Source: Setophaga petechia (taxonomy: Eukaryota > Chordata > Aves > Passeriformes > Parulidae). From it: DNA of 64,000 nt. The notes below the pieces were generated by a model. The model searched no databases. It had not been told where the DNA came from and saw only the letters and a list, made by a program, of their open reading frames with translations. Of the stretch, positions 1 to 12,145 are shown one piece after another. The stretch covers positions 13,388,501 to 13,452,500 of the forward strand of contig JANCRA010000019.1 in NCBI GenBank assembly GCA_024362935.1, read 5' to 3'. A program made the translations under genes and the position numbers. Position 1 is the first letter of the stretch. Every line of letters starts with the position of its first letter.

Positions 1-1075
1 AGACTTAATCAGTGGTTTAATCTTCTCAGCATTCTGAAAGCTTATCACAAACCAAATGGAGATAGGATAACTGTTAATACTAAGTTCATCAATATTTTAA
101 TGCATTCTCCATCACAATTTTCTTCTAATAGTATAATTTCAAAAACCATAAATATGTAAAAAAATAGATAAGTGATACAGGAAATAATAGAATTTATAAA
201 AATTATAAATAAAGTAAATAATTATTAAATCATTTTAAATTCTAATACAGCAATTTTTTTTCCTTTCTCATGAATTATTTTAATTCATATCTACCAGTAT
301 TTTATGTTCTGCCATGGACTTTGGTATAACTTTGAGGTAATTTTACTGATTTCTGAGGCATTTTTTCACACCTCTGCAATTGAAAGCCTAGAAGTCTCAC
401 TTGCTTTATGGCCAAAATAAATGAGCTATTAAACAATACACACAATCACAGGTAACTTGTTTTGGAACAGCAGCACTTAGAGGAGCAAAACTCTGATTTA
501 CTGTTGTTCTGATTTCTTCTTTTTCTAGGGTTACCACATCATTTTGTAAACATAATTTGTCACCAACACCAGCCAGAGTTTTCTGTAGCTACTTTTTGCC
601 TTTCTTTCAGATCTGTTATTCCTGCTGAGAGAATCTACTAAAGAAGAATTTTTCATACTGACACCAACTGTAGTCTTGCTGTGAATAACCACATTCCCAT
701 AAAAATCATTCCATTTATTGCAAAGTTGTTGGCAGACCATAGGAATAATAGTCAACTCAGGAAACCTTTTATCCTGAAATCACACAGCTTAACCCTTTGC
801 ATGACCACATGCAGTTCATACATAAAAGCTATATTACCACACTGCTATTTAATTTCATTGTAAAAGCTTTTCTGGTGTTAGTAAAGTTTTAAAATTAATT
901 TTTTTCACAGTACTTCATTTAAGTAAAATTTAAATAATAGGGTTTTTTTTAAGACTGAATTTGAATTTGAATTTTTCAAGCAGTATTCAGGGTTTTTTCT
1001 CAGTATACATTGTTGAATTAAAAGTTAGATATTCTTTCCCAATACATGAAATATTACATACCATTTGAGTGTGGT

Positions 1076-1113
1076 TTTGATTATAAAGTAAAAATTTGAT
1101 TATAAAGTAAAAA
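1076..1113. repeat. Perfect 19-bp tandem duplication
   Basis: The unit TTTGATTATAAAGTAAAAA occurs twice head-to-tail without mismatch (1076-1094 and 1095-1113). It is AT-rich and lies in intron sequence. It most likely arose by replication slippage and is probably recent, since the copies are identical. Confidence 0.85.
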
Positions 1114-2500
1114 ACATCCATAGAAAACTTTTGGTTTTTCACCTTCCTATGGTAAAGAAAGATTTATGAATTTCCAATATAATTAAAAAATTAGAAATAA
1201 AACCTGTTTGCTTTATGAATTTTTATAATTTTTTTTTGTGGAAGATACTTCTGCTAGTCATTTTATTTGCTGTGTTAAATACCAAACTAGTGGAGATTAG
1301 ATTCAGGAAAGAGATTTTAGTTCTGTTAGTTAATCCTCTTGACAGTTTGGGAGTCAGAGGTTGTATTGCTTGCATTCAAATTTCTGTCTGAATTTATTAA
1401 ACTGATGGAACAAAAAAAAAGGTGGTGTATGCTTTTACTGTCTATCTTGTTCTGCTTGTAAACCCTTGTTTGTAGGTAACCACAGCTTGATTTATGCTTT
1501 CTTCATGTGACCAAGGCAATAATGGGAGCTTTGGATTTGTGAACACACCTTTGAGAAAAATATATGCATTTTGTTCCAATAAATGAATTTAAACATTTGT
1601 ATTTTTAAACTTTTCAAAGTCAAAGAAAATTCCTAGAAACTGTCTCTCTCGTGTTCTAGCTGCTGCTAGAACTGTCTCTCGCCCTTGTCCAACAGTGCTA
1701 AGGAAGCAGTGATTCCCCTGTGTATCCATACTTTACATTCCCAATGTGAATTATACAAATATGCAGAAAAAAAAGATGAGATCTTTCAACTGATTGAAGG
1801 GATTTTCTACAGTTCAGAAAGTATCATTTGCTCAGATAAAGCTGATCTTTCTGGTGACAGCATTTCAGCTGAGCCAGTGCTCAGCAGTCTGCTCCTGCTG
1901 TCAGTGAACACGCATGAACTCTCATCTCCTGCCTGCACAGTGCCACAGGTAACCTGCACATAATGCCTGGACTGCCTTCTTCTGACTGGACAAGGATCTT
2001 GGAAAACCCAAAAAAATAAAATCAATGCTCCATTCCTTCAATACTTCATTGTTTCTTTTGTTAAACTTTTTGTCTACATTTTTTTAAAGTCCTCGTTAAA
2101 GCTTCATGCTTTAATAGCACACTTTAGGGTAGTTTTAGTGTACTATAGGGTCACCCAACCTCTTGAACATATCTAAAGAAAAATTTTATAAATGTAATTA
2201 CCAACAGTCAAATCTGACCTTAAACCACAGAAAAATAGAAGTGATACTGCAATGAGTAAAGGAAATAATGCTCTCCCCCTTTCTTTACAGTTTCATTAGA
2301 CCATTGAACTGGATGAAATTCAGATAGAGGCCTTATTGTAACCACACTGAAACAGTAGAAATCTCCTGAGACTGTGAAACTCAAACATTTTGGGAACCAA
2401 CTTCAAGCACTCTTTTCGTGCTTTTAAAAGAAAATGAATGAAAGAAACTTCTTAATGTTTTCCCTGTGGAAACATTTTAATATAATTGCTACCAAAAACC

Positions 2501-2530
2501 CAAAACAAACAAACAAACAAACAAAACAAC
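2501..2530. repeat. (AAAC)n simple repeat
   Basis: About six near-perfect units of the tetranucleotide CAAA/AAAC in intron sequence. Confidence 0.85.
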
Positions 2531-4489
2531 CTAAAACTCCAGCACAGATATGTTTAAAATTCATATGTATGCATATTTTCTTAACATTTAAACTTCAGTC
2601 ATAGCACTGACACATAACCACACCAGTACAAATGGCTTTCATGATATCAAACAACTTGTAAACAACTTTATAAAACCATGCCAAATTTAAACCTAGGCTG
2701 ACAAGACTGATAGAAACGACCTACCATGCATATTGCTAAAATGCTTAAGCTGTGGTTTCAAATCTTTGTACTTATGTGAGGATTGGATAATGCACTCCCA
2801 CCCTGCAAAATGGCATGTAAGGTAAGGACTTAGTTTCACCTAATTTTTCTAAAATAATTACATTATGTATTTTTCAGAGATTAATCCACTGAAAAAATCA
2901 ACCTGAATAATTCAAATATGAGATTTAAAAATGGTTCCTACATCAACCAGGAAATATTTCTTCTAAAGGTTGACTATTATGCTCTCTTCAGTTTGCCTTC
3001 TGGGTTTCTGTATTGGAAGAGTCCAATAAAAAAAAAAAGTTTTCCACAAAGTAGTGGAATCAGCACAAAATAACTGCATTATGTGAATAGAAAGGGCAGG
3101 CTGGGAAAGATATTTGAGTGTAAATTAATGTTGATCTTAGCTGGAATAACTTGCACTCTTTAGCACTTGCAGCTGCACCAGGGACTTCACTGGCTATATG
3201 AGATTTTACACATCTGTCAGCTTAATCAGAGACCAAAACACCAAATCTACTGTTCAGGAATGAACAATATTATATTTTCATTTATAAAACTTTTATAATT
3301 GCAAACTAATAGTGGAATACTTAGTGTTATGAACAAGTCTTGACACATATAATAGTAGATAGGATTTTGTTCAGTGTTATAAAATTCATAATATTTTAAT
3401 AAAATGTTAAAAAAAAAGTTGTTCACATCAGTTCCATGAAATATTAAAAGCCAAAGTGAAGCCTCTCTACACAAGAATAGAAGGAAAGCAATACCATAAT
3501 TAGCACATTACCTGCTTTTACTGTTAGCATCAATGATTTATTAATTTATTTGTCATTACTGTTCTATTGTTTCAGATAATTCAATTAATAAAATGAACTT
3601 ATTCAAATCTGAAGTGACAATTCTGGCACTAAGGGGCCTTCAGGATGAATCACATTATTACCCACTTCGGATCTAATATGATGAACCATCAAGCAGTGTA
3701 TTGTATCTGTGCTTAGGCAATGATTTGCATTGTAGAAAAGCTCTGTGGCACATATCAGCAACTTTGCAACCTCTCATAAATAAAAATTCATTAAGGGCAT
3801 TTTTGTGTGTCAGCAATATAACATAAGACAGTGTTTTGAAACCTGCTAATGGTTGCAAAGTTCTCAATCTGTTACATTTCTTGCGGTCAGTTTTGCATCT
3901 TTTCTTTTCCATCAAGTCTTAGGCTTTTTCAAACAACTTTATTGTTTCATTACTGGCCGTAAGAGAATTTCCAAAGTGCTGCCTCACGTCCTTCATTACG
4001 TAGCAATCTGCACGTTGCCTTTCAGAGCCTGCCTCTGCAGCCCAGCACTGAACTTTCTGCTGCAATTCCAGCTGGCATATGTGGGGTGGATCTGGGATTC
4101 CAGTGTCAGACCCTGCCTATACACAGCTTTGATACAGGTATTGCAATGGTTTCCAGGTGCCTTACCACTGTCCTTCAACACACTATCTCCTGACCTAGCT
4201 GATCCTAAACCTGATATTTCAGACTCTGCAGAACCTAGCTGTAATGGTGAGGTACAATTGTTACCTGGAAAGCATGCCAGCATTTGGTATTTTTTTCCCT
4301 GGGAAAGGGACAAGAATGTTAGTTCTGTCACTGTAAGGAGCACCTTTGAATATTTAATTTGAGAAAATACATAGACAAAACATGTTTTGACATTTTGATA
4401 GAAATTACTTTTAGTGTACCATCTTGGAGATGGGTCTCATAGCATTAAAAGTTTCCATGCTGCCTACCACCAACCTTTTTGCACTAGCA

Positions 4490-5245
4490 TGTATTCCACT
4501 GACAAGTGGGATGCCATCCAGAGGGACGTTGACAGGCCTGAGGAGTGGGCTAATATGAACTTCATGAAAGGCAATAAAGTGCAAGGCATTGCAGCTGGAC
4601 TGGGACAATCACCCATATGAGTACAGGCTGGGTGGTGAACTGAGAGAGAGTAGCCCTGTTAAGACTTAGGGATTCCAGTGGATAAAATCCCCTGGATGTA
4701 ACCTGCACCCAGAAAGCCAACAGTATACAGGGTTACACCAAAAGAGGCCTGAAGTCTAGTTGAGGGAGGTGATTTTTCCCTTTTGCCCTGCTCTGCCCTG
4801 GTGAGATCCCACATGAACAACTGCTTCCAGCTCAGGGGGCCTCAGCACAGGAAAGAGAGGCAGGCTGTGAGTCAGGCTGAGAGAGCTGAGATTGTTTAGC
4901 ATGGAGAAGAGAAGGCTCTGGGATGACCTAATTGTGGCTTTTCAATATATAAAGTGGATTTAGAAGAAAGATGGGGACAGACTTTTTACCACTGGACACA
5001 GAATAAGGGGTAGGAAAGAGGACAGATTCAGATAGGTATGTGGAAGAAATTCCTTCCTGTGAGAGTGGTGAGGAACTTGAACAAGTTGCCCAGAGAAACT
5101 GTGGATGTGGATTGCTGGAAGTTGGATGGGGGTTTGAGCAACCTAGTCTAGTAGAAGGTGTCCCTGACCGTGGCAGTGGGGTTGGACTAGATAATTGTTA
5201 AAGTCTCCTTCCAAACCAAACCATTCTGGGATTCCATGAAATGCT
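4490..5245 (+). mobile_element. CR1 LINE fragment (3' part), plus strand
   Basis: This is a 5'-truncated, decayed CR1 retrotransposon. It starts inside the reverse-transcriptase C-terminal region: a plus-strand frame at about 4501-4560 reads AIQRDVDRPEEWANMNFMK, a clear relative of the CR1 stretch AIQRDLDRLExWAxxNLMKFNK. It continues through the familiar 3' segment: GGAGAAGAGAAGGCTC-like near 4900, 'TTGCCCAGAGAAACTGTGGATG' near 5086-5107, and 'GTTGGACTAGATAATTGTTAAAG' near 5180-5203. It ends with the CCATTCTGGGATTCC relative of the CR1 terminal repeat. It lies opposite to EYA1 transcription. Many substitutions and stops make it inactive. Confidence 0.9.
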
Positions 5246-8200
5246 CTATACTATACTGGGCAATTTGCATGTCCATGCATTTCTTCCCAAAGCATGCCTG
5301 CCTAGTCTTCAGCTGATTAATACTACAGCAAAATCTAGGTATCCCAAACAGAAGCCTTGGTACCAGCTGACTACATGGAGTTCTTACTAGCTACTAGCTC
5401 CCAAGTACACACACTTGAAACACTGCCATGACTACTGATGACTGATGCCCTTCTGCTCTAAATGTTGGGGTATTTTTTAACCTGTGGCTTTAAAATCAGA
5501 CCTTACCTGAAATGTAGGAATAACTCAAATCGGAACAAGTACAACATACAAAAATCATTACAAAACAAAACGAAAACAAAAAAAAAATCCTCCAACAATA
5601 GAAAATAAATGAAATACAACCGAAAACTGGAAAGCTTTCTTGGCTGACTATTTGCAAATTTTTTGTATGTTTTTTCTTTTCCCTTGTTTGAATAACCATA
5701 TTTCCTAATTGTTTCAATAGAGAGAGAGGTTGTGCCAGTATGTTCCTGAGGACTAATATGTTAAAGAGATCAAGCTTTTTGTTTGAAAGCCAGCTACAAC
5801 TGTACACAATAACAACTGCTATAATCACCAGACTCAACTGCTGATTTTCTCTCTTGAGTAGTTTATGACAGAATTATGATCCTTGTATCTGTAGATGTCA
5901 TCCTTATCATCACCATGATGAGAAGACTAAGGCACAGTGATCAGGAATTACAAAGTACTGGCAAACCACAAACACAGACCTTGTGTCCTCTCACCTACAT
6001 AAATGTTTGTAAAATATGGTCTAGACAAGTGATTAATATCTAATGCCAGCAAAGGTTCCTCCTGTCAATGTTTAGGGCTTGGAGTACAGCTTTAGACACA
6101 AAATGACCTTGATCTGATTTTTATTTTGTGGAGAAGTTCAGAAAGCTTTTCTCTCTGGTAATGGTGTTTCACAATCTTCCTTCTGCACTTCCTTGGTCTG
6201 ACTGCAGCTCCCCCAGCTCCTATCACTGATTGTCGATCTCAATAAACCTAGGCAATGTCATACTTGTCATGGCTGTCCAAAGCTGGCTCCATGACATTTC
6301 TACAAGGTGTGGAAGAATAAATGATGGACTTCTACACGGCTAATAGTGGCCAAGCTGCTCTCCCAGCCTGCTTTGGAGCTTGCTCAAAGTCTGCACTTTA
6401 GAGCTGGCTTGCATCCAAGCACTTCATTTGTTAGATTATTTGAATCTAGGACCAGATGTGCTAAAATGCTTTCAGAAAGAAGAGTATTTTACCCTACAGT
6501 GGTCATGGTTCTTTGAGATGTGCAATAACCTGCATATGGAAAGCCTGCTGAATGCAGTAATGAATTCAATAACAAGAATTATCATAATGCCCAGAATCCC
6601 AAATCATCCTTTGGAGTGCTACTGTGCTAAAAGTTACCAGTCAGAGTCTGTGGCGTATTAAAGTGCCTCAGACCCAGGTCTGAGGGGAAATGATTTCCCT
6701 TTCTCCTTCAGATTAAAGAACCAGAACATATGGCTGTATTGCTTCAAAGGCATTCCTACAGGGCACTGCGTGGTACACTGGGGACATAGCTGTGTGCACG
6801 GTCACTGAAGGACCTGTGAGGAAAGTCACTTAGTCTCCTGTGGTGTTACTGATACCTACAAAGGAGAAATTTTCAGGCTGATGAAAAGAGGATATATGTC
6901 CCTGTCATGAAAAAAGGTCTCCTTGAGTGCCAGAAGTGATTTATAGGGTACATTTGCTTCCAGCAGCAGGGAGGCAGCCAGGTTTCACCTGTAAGAATTG
7001 AAAGCAAGGGCCAGAAAGGAACTAATGCTCAAGGAGCTCTGCTCCATGATCAGGCTTTTTAGCCAGGATGTTGTCCTGGGTATCAGTTGCTCCCTTTCTT
7101 ATCCCTGAGCTCTAACAATGATCTCCCATCTTGGAAATCCCTGTGGTGCCAGGTGTTAGTGCAGAGTGTATCCCCATCTGCTTTAATGACACAGCAGTCT
7201 GCCTTGCAATGTGGGCCTTAGAGGTCCTTTATGTTCCTTTAGGGAACAGAAGGGCTCAGCATACTGCTGTGTGTCAGACATCTCCATCACATTTCAAGTA
7301 AAGAAGCTATCCTACACACAGTCTTGAGCTTGAAAAAGAATAGGAGGGAGAGGTAAATTTGATAAATACTCACAGTCTAATGACTGGGAGCCACAAACAA
7401 GAGCAAAACTTCCACAGAGCAAATTATACAAGAAACAATCCACAAAAAGCAGTTTTCATTTTAAAAATCTTATAGTTAATTTCTCCCTACCAACTTCTAG
7501 ATCTGAGTACATTCAAGCTAGCAGTTACAGACTTGCAGGAAGGATTTATTGCCCTGTGGGTGTAGGGAGGAGGTTTACAAAGCAAACAGAGAGCATGAGA
7601 GTGCAGGGACATAAATGCTGTTTATTTTCTGCTTTAAACTGTGAAAATCTGCATCTGTGGAAGACAGCATCTCAATGCTTCATTAATGCTGGAAATATTC
7701 CCAAATGTGTAAAATGTCTCCATATTAATCTAACCTTATTTAATGGAGTGAAGAGGCAGAGAAATGGGCTGCTCTTGTCCTGCTCCTTGCTGCCTGAGGA
7801 GTGGCTGACCTTGGTGGTGGCAGGTGGGCAGGACAGAGGAGTGAAGGTGCTGCCTGGTAGCCAGACTGGGGTGGGAGCACCTCGGGCACTGCCTGCCTTG
7901 GGCTGATGGTTCAGCCAGCTGTGGTTAATGACAGACTGCATCTTATGGAAATCATGCCCAACTCCAACACAGGCAGCTTTCCAGAGGGGTCCATGCACAG
8001 ATTATGCTAATGTGGTGCCTTAAAGCCTCATGAAAGTGAAGTAACACTTCATTCTTGATATCATAGCAGTTATGCAGCTCTTTTTGACATACAGAAGTGA
8101 TTGTGCTCTGAATCTTCATCACAAACATACTAGATGTGGAACATCAAGTAGATTTTAACAATCTCAGAAGAAATTAATGAAGGTCATCATCCTTAATTTT

Positions 8201-8941
8201 TAGAATATAATTGACTATTCTAATTTTTTTCCCAAAAAACCAAAGTTACTGCTTGACAATAGTACCTTATATTATTCCCTGATCTTTTATCACTAAGAGA
8301 AATATATCAACTAATGTAGCCTGAAAACTCATACCATACTGCCATTCATTATAAACTACTCCCATACACATATCGTCATTTTGCACAGACTCCACAAACA
8401 GAAGTGAATTGTGAACCCATAGGTGTGCACTATATATCCTTCACAAATGGCAAAAAAAATTAATGCTAATCATGACCATACATGTCAAAGGTGGGAAAAA
8501 AATTTTATAGTATCATTAGAATCTTATTTTGAACCTTCCCACAAATGCCTACACCAAAACCCATGAAATGAACAAACAGAAATAAAAGTCCTAAAAGAAA
8601 TAAAACTACAAATTAATTGCTTTTAATTACTTCAACAGAATTCAACACAAATAAAAAAAAAAACTGTTAGGCAAGATTAGACAAGATTTAATAAGTGACA
8701 TATTCAGCTTCAGTATATACCTCTAAAGGAATAGATCTAATGAGATGGCGTGATTTTAGAACAAAGTTTGCAAAGCACTGAACTCACTTTTTCAAATAAG
8801 ATGTTCCTAATAATTCACTCACTCCAATACCTAGTTATACCTTTAATATACCTTGCTATAATATGCACCTGATATGCCAAAAAAATGAATAAACTTTTAA
8901 AAGTATCAGTATAAACATATACAATCTTTAACGATGCAGAT
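5246..8941. other. EYA1 intron sequence between two CR1 copies
   Basis: No gene or recognisable repeat. Frames at 6380-6661 and 7556-7906 (plus) and 7672-7998 (minus) are open by chance: they have no domain and no consistent splice context. Base composition is ordinary, becoming AT-rich from about 8000 onward. Confidence 0.75.
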
Positions 8942-11900
8942 AGAATCACAAAATGGCTTTAGTTGGAAGGGACCTTAAAGATCATCCAGTTCCAAACCCA
9001 CCGCCATGGGCAAAGACACCTTCTACTAGACCAGGTTACTCAAAGCTGTATTCAGCTTGGCCTTGCACTCTTCCAGGGATGGGCATCCACAGCTTCCCTG
9101 GGCTGTTCCAGTGTCTCACCAACCTCACACTAAAGAATTTCTACCTAATACCTAACCCAAACTCTTTCAGTTGAAAGCCATCAACTCTTGTCCTGTCACT
9201 ACATGACACCTTGTAAAAATCCCTCTCTGTCTCTCCGCTCTATGTACTGGAAGGCCACAATAAGGTTTTCCTGGAGCCTTCTCTTCTCCAGGCTGAATAA
9301 CTCCAACTCTCTCAGCCTTTCCTCATAGGAGAGGTGCTCCAATCCTCTCATCACCTTTGTGGTCTCTTCTGGACTCACTCTACACCCTTCTTTAGTTGGG
9401 GCCCCAGAGCTGGACACAGTACTCCAGGTGGGATCTCAGGAGAGCACAGCAGAGAGGAACAATCTCCTCCTCAACCTGCTGGTCATGCTTTTGATGCAGC
9501 CCAGGATACAATTGGCTTTCTGGTCTGCAAACACACATTGCCAGGTCATGTTTAGCTTCTTGTCATTGAGCACCTCCAAGTCCTTCCACCCAGGACTGGT
9601 CTCAGTCCTGTCTCCTCTGGATTTACACAATATAGAACGTACCTGGATTTACCCAGATGTAGATTGCTGAAGAGGCCAAAGTCTTTCTTTCAAAGTGCAG
9701 GGTTGTGAGCTTCCTGTGCTTCCCTCCTTGGTGCCCCAAATCTCTTAAAACCCACCATTCCATGGCCACTGAAGTCAACTCTTGAGCTTCATATTCCCCA
9801 CCAGTCCTTCCTGGATGGTGAGAACAAGGTCCAGCACAGCACCTCTCCTTGTTGTCTCCTCCACCACTTGCAGAAGGAAGTCATCACCAACACATTACAG
9901 AACATCCTGGATTGCTTATGGCCTAATGTGTTTTATCTCCAAGAGATATTTGGATGGCTGAAGCTCACCATGAGGACCACAAATTGCTAATGTGAGGCTG
10001 CTGCTGTCTATAGAGAGCTTCATCCACTCAATCTTCCTGGTTAGGTGGTCTGTAGCAGACTCCCACATAATGCCACCTGTTCCCTGCTCTCCCTGTAATC
10101 CTGACTCATAAGCTCCCAATCAGCTCCTTATCCATCTCCAAGCAGTGCTCCATGCACTTCAGCATTGACATCCACTGACACAGAGGGTTACAGGCCCTCC
10201 TTGTCACCCCTGCCTGTCCTTCCTAAACATCTTGCATATTTTCATTCCAACACTCCAGTCACAAGAGTCATCCCATCAGTCTCTGTGATGCCAATAAGAT
10301 CACAGACTCACAGGCATGCACATGCCTCTAACTCCTCCTGTTTACTCCCCATGTTATGTGTGTTTGCATAGAAGCATTCAAGATGGGCCTCTGATGAAGC
10401 CAGCTTACTGGCTGGAGTGGCTGGAATTCCTTTCTGCTATTCTTCAGGTGCTCTTCTGCTGACCTGTGATCCCACTCCAGACTCTGGACACCTTTGGCTG
10501 CCACAGGTATCAGATGGGATGGATTGAGGTTCCTCTCCTCCAGGAGTCCTCCAGTTTAAGCTCTTCCTCAAGCTTATGACTGAAGATGCTCTTCTTCTCT
10601 GACATATGGAGCCAATCAGCCCCACCAGACCAGGTTTCTCAATCAAGTCCCATGCTCTAAAATACCTGAACCTCTGGGGTACGAGTTCTGCAACCATTTG
10701 TCAATTTGCCAGATTTGACTGGTCCTTTCAAACTCCTTTTTTATGGCTGGGAGGATTGATGTAAAAACTACCCACACTCTAGAATCCCTTACTGCTGCTC
10801 CCACGGCTCTGTAATCCATCTTGACTGGTTTTGTTTCCTCAGACTGTATTGCTGGTGCCCATGTGAAATAACAGCAGCAGACAGAAGACAGAGGACTGCA
10901 TGAGGCTTGGTAGTCTATGGGTGACACCCTGTCTCGGGTGCACACTCCAAGGGACATACCCCTAATACAAGGCTCTGGCAAACATCACACCTCTCTAGAG
11001 AGCATCTGATGCTGGCAAATAAGACTCTCAGAAGTGAGTTACCTACTACTATCACCTCTCTCCTTCTCTTAGTTGCTGTCATAGTTACATGAGGGGGTTA
11101 TGAGGTCAGGCTCCTTACTCAGCTCTAGCATCTCTCCTGTGTGATGTGTCTCTCCTTTTCAATCTGCACAGCAGTGAAGTAGTTCTTCAGGGGCACCTCA
11201 GGTTTTGGGGAGGCATCTTCCTCCTGCAGGTCCTTGCTCACATTCTACAATGTTATTGCTCCCCCTCCCTTCTGTTTGTGCCAGTGGGGGAGGTTTTGGC
11301 TGTTTGGTCATGGGCTGTGGGTCTGCTGCAGACTGCACTTGGAAGCAGCTGTGCAACTCCACTGAACCAGCTATACAACTCCTTCTCAGCCCCCCCGATG
11401 CTATGCAGTCTTCCTGCTGCCGCCTGCAGCTCAGCCACCTGCCACAGGAGCTCCTCCACCTGGCACACCTTTGGCAGGCAGGTCTGCTGTCCTGTCCCTG
11501 CCTCAGGAGAAGCCTCTATTCACCTTCTGCAGTCTGAGTTCTGCGCTGCAGTCTTGTCCTTCAGCAGCCCTGCCTGCGTGGAGGCATTGGCCACTGTCAG
11601 CAGAAATGGTGCAGATCCCCCATCAGAGCTGCAGCCTTGCTCTCAGATGAGTGCCCACCATTCTGCCCTGGGAGTCAGGTGGGATGAGTGCCCCTGACCT
11701 GTGCAGATGGCTACAGAATGGTGCTTGGCTGCTGGTGGACTTCACGTGTCTGCACTTGGCCAGTGGATGTCCCTCCTCTGCATTGTCACCTTCCCTGCAC
11801 ACCCTGCCGAGCAAACTGCTACACCATGACCTGTCTGCCTGCCCTGGCCACGTGCTCCTGGCCACAGTGCTCACTAGGGCTGCCTACTTTGGGAAGAGGG

Positions 11901-12145
11901 ATTGGCCACCATTCCTCCTGGCCTCGCACATGCCAGGACAGTCAGCCACTCTCATAAGAGCAGCCGGCTCCTGGTGAGTCTCTGTGCTCTCCTGGGCCTT
12001 CCCTGGCTGAGGAAGGAGCTCACATTCCCTGTGAGCCACTCTCCCCTGCTCTGCTGTAGAACACACCTGCACCAGATCTGATCACCTCTGTGGATGTCAC
12101 ATTTCAGTCCTACCATCAAGTTGCTCATTTCCCTAAAACACTGGA
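8942..12145 (-). mobile_element. CR1 LINE, long copy with internal deletion of the reverse transcriptase
   Basis: The copy is on the minus strand, so its 3' end is at low coordinates (8942 onward, complement of the standard CR1 terminus). Read 5' to 3' it shows: an ORF1 coiled-coil-like piece (11253-11468, CQVEELLWQVAELQAAAGRL); the ORF1 esterase-like region (about 10990-10450, including MDYRAVGAAVRDSRVWVVF, IWQIDKWLQNS, and a frame-shifted relative of SIFSHKLEEELKL); the ORF2 endonuclease (about 10400-9690, with relatives of ITETWWD, then DDFLLQVVEETTRRGAVLD and LVLTIQEGLVGN, then the SKLTTLDFRR-like end); and then directly the 3' tail (about 9640-8942). The reverse transcriptase that should lie between endonuclease and tail is missing. 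Stops and frameshifts are frequent, so the copy is dead. The 5' boundary is approximate. Confidence 0.88.

Larger units (their letters stand above)
1..4489. other. EYA1 intron sequence, no gene seen
   Basis: AT-rich, non-coding sequence of the intron that follows residue 381. It holds a perfect 19-bp tandem duplication at 1076-1113 and an (AAAC)n tract near 2501-2530, both listed separately. Short open frames occur on both strands but have no recognisable protein features or splice context. I saw no further EYA domain exon here. Confidence 0.8.

Noticed and set aside
3853..4362. 169-codon plus-strand open frame
   Set aside because: Antisense to the EYA1 intron, with no domain or motif and an overlapping open frame on the other strand. 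It looks like chance openness.
5880..5940. Minus-strand stretch rich in GAT/GAC codons, considered as the next EYA1 exon (DDVSSDDNGQD region)
   Set aside because: The order of residues does not match, and there is no suitable acceptor/donor pair with the required phase 0 start.
9199..9630. Minus-strand frames resembling a protein ([20 protein letters not shown])
   Set aside because: This is the well-known translatable 3' region of CR1, already covered by the mobile element. It is not a host gene.
11146..11977. Several plus-strand open frames of 90-183 codons
   Set aside because: They are the antisense of the CR1 ORF1 region. The meaningful, broken frame is on the minus strand.
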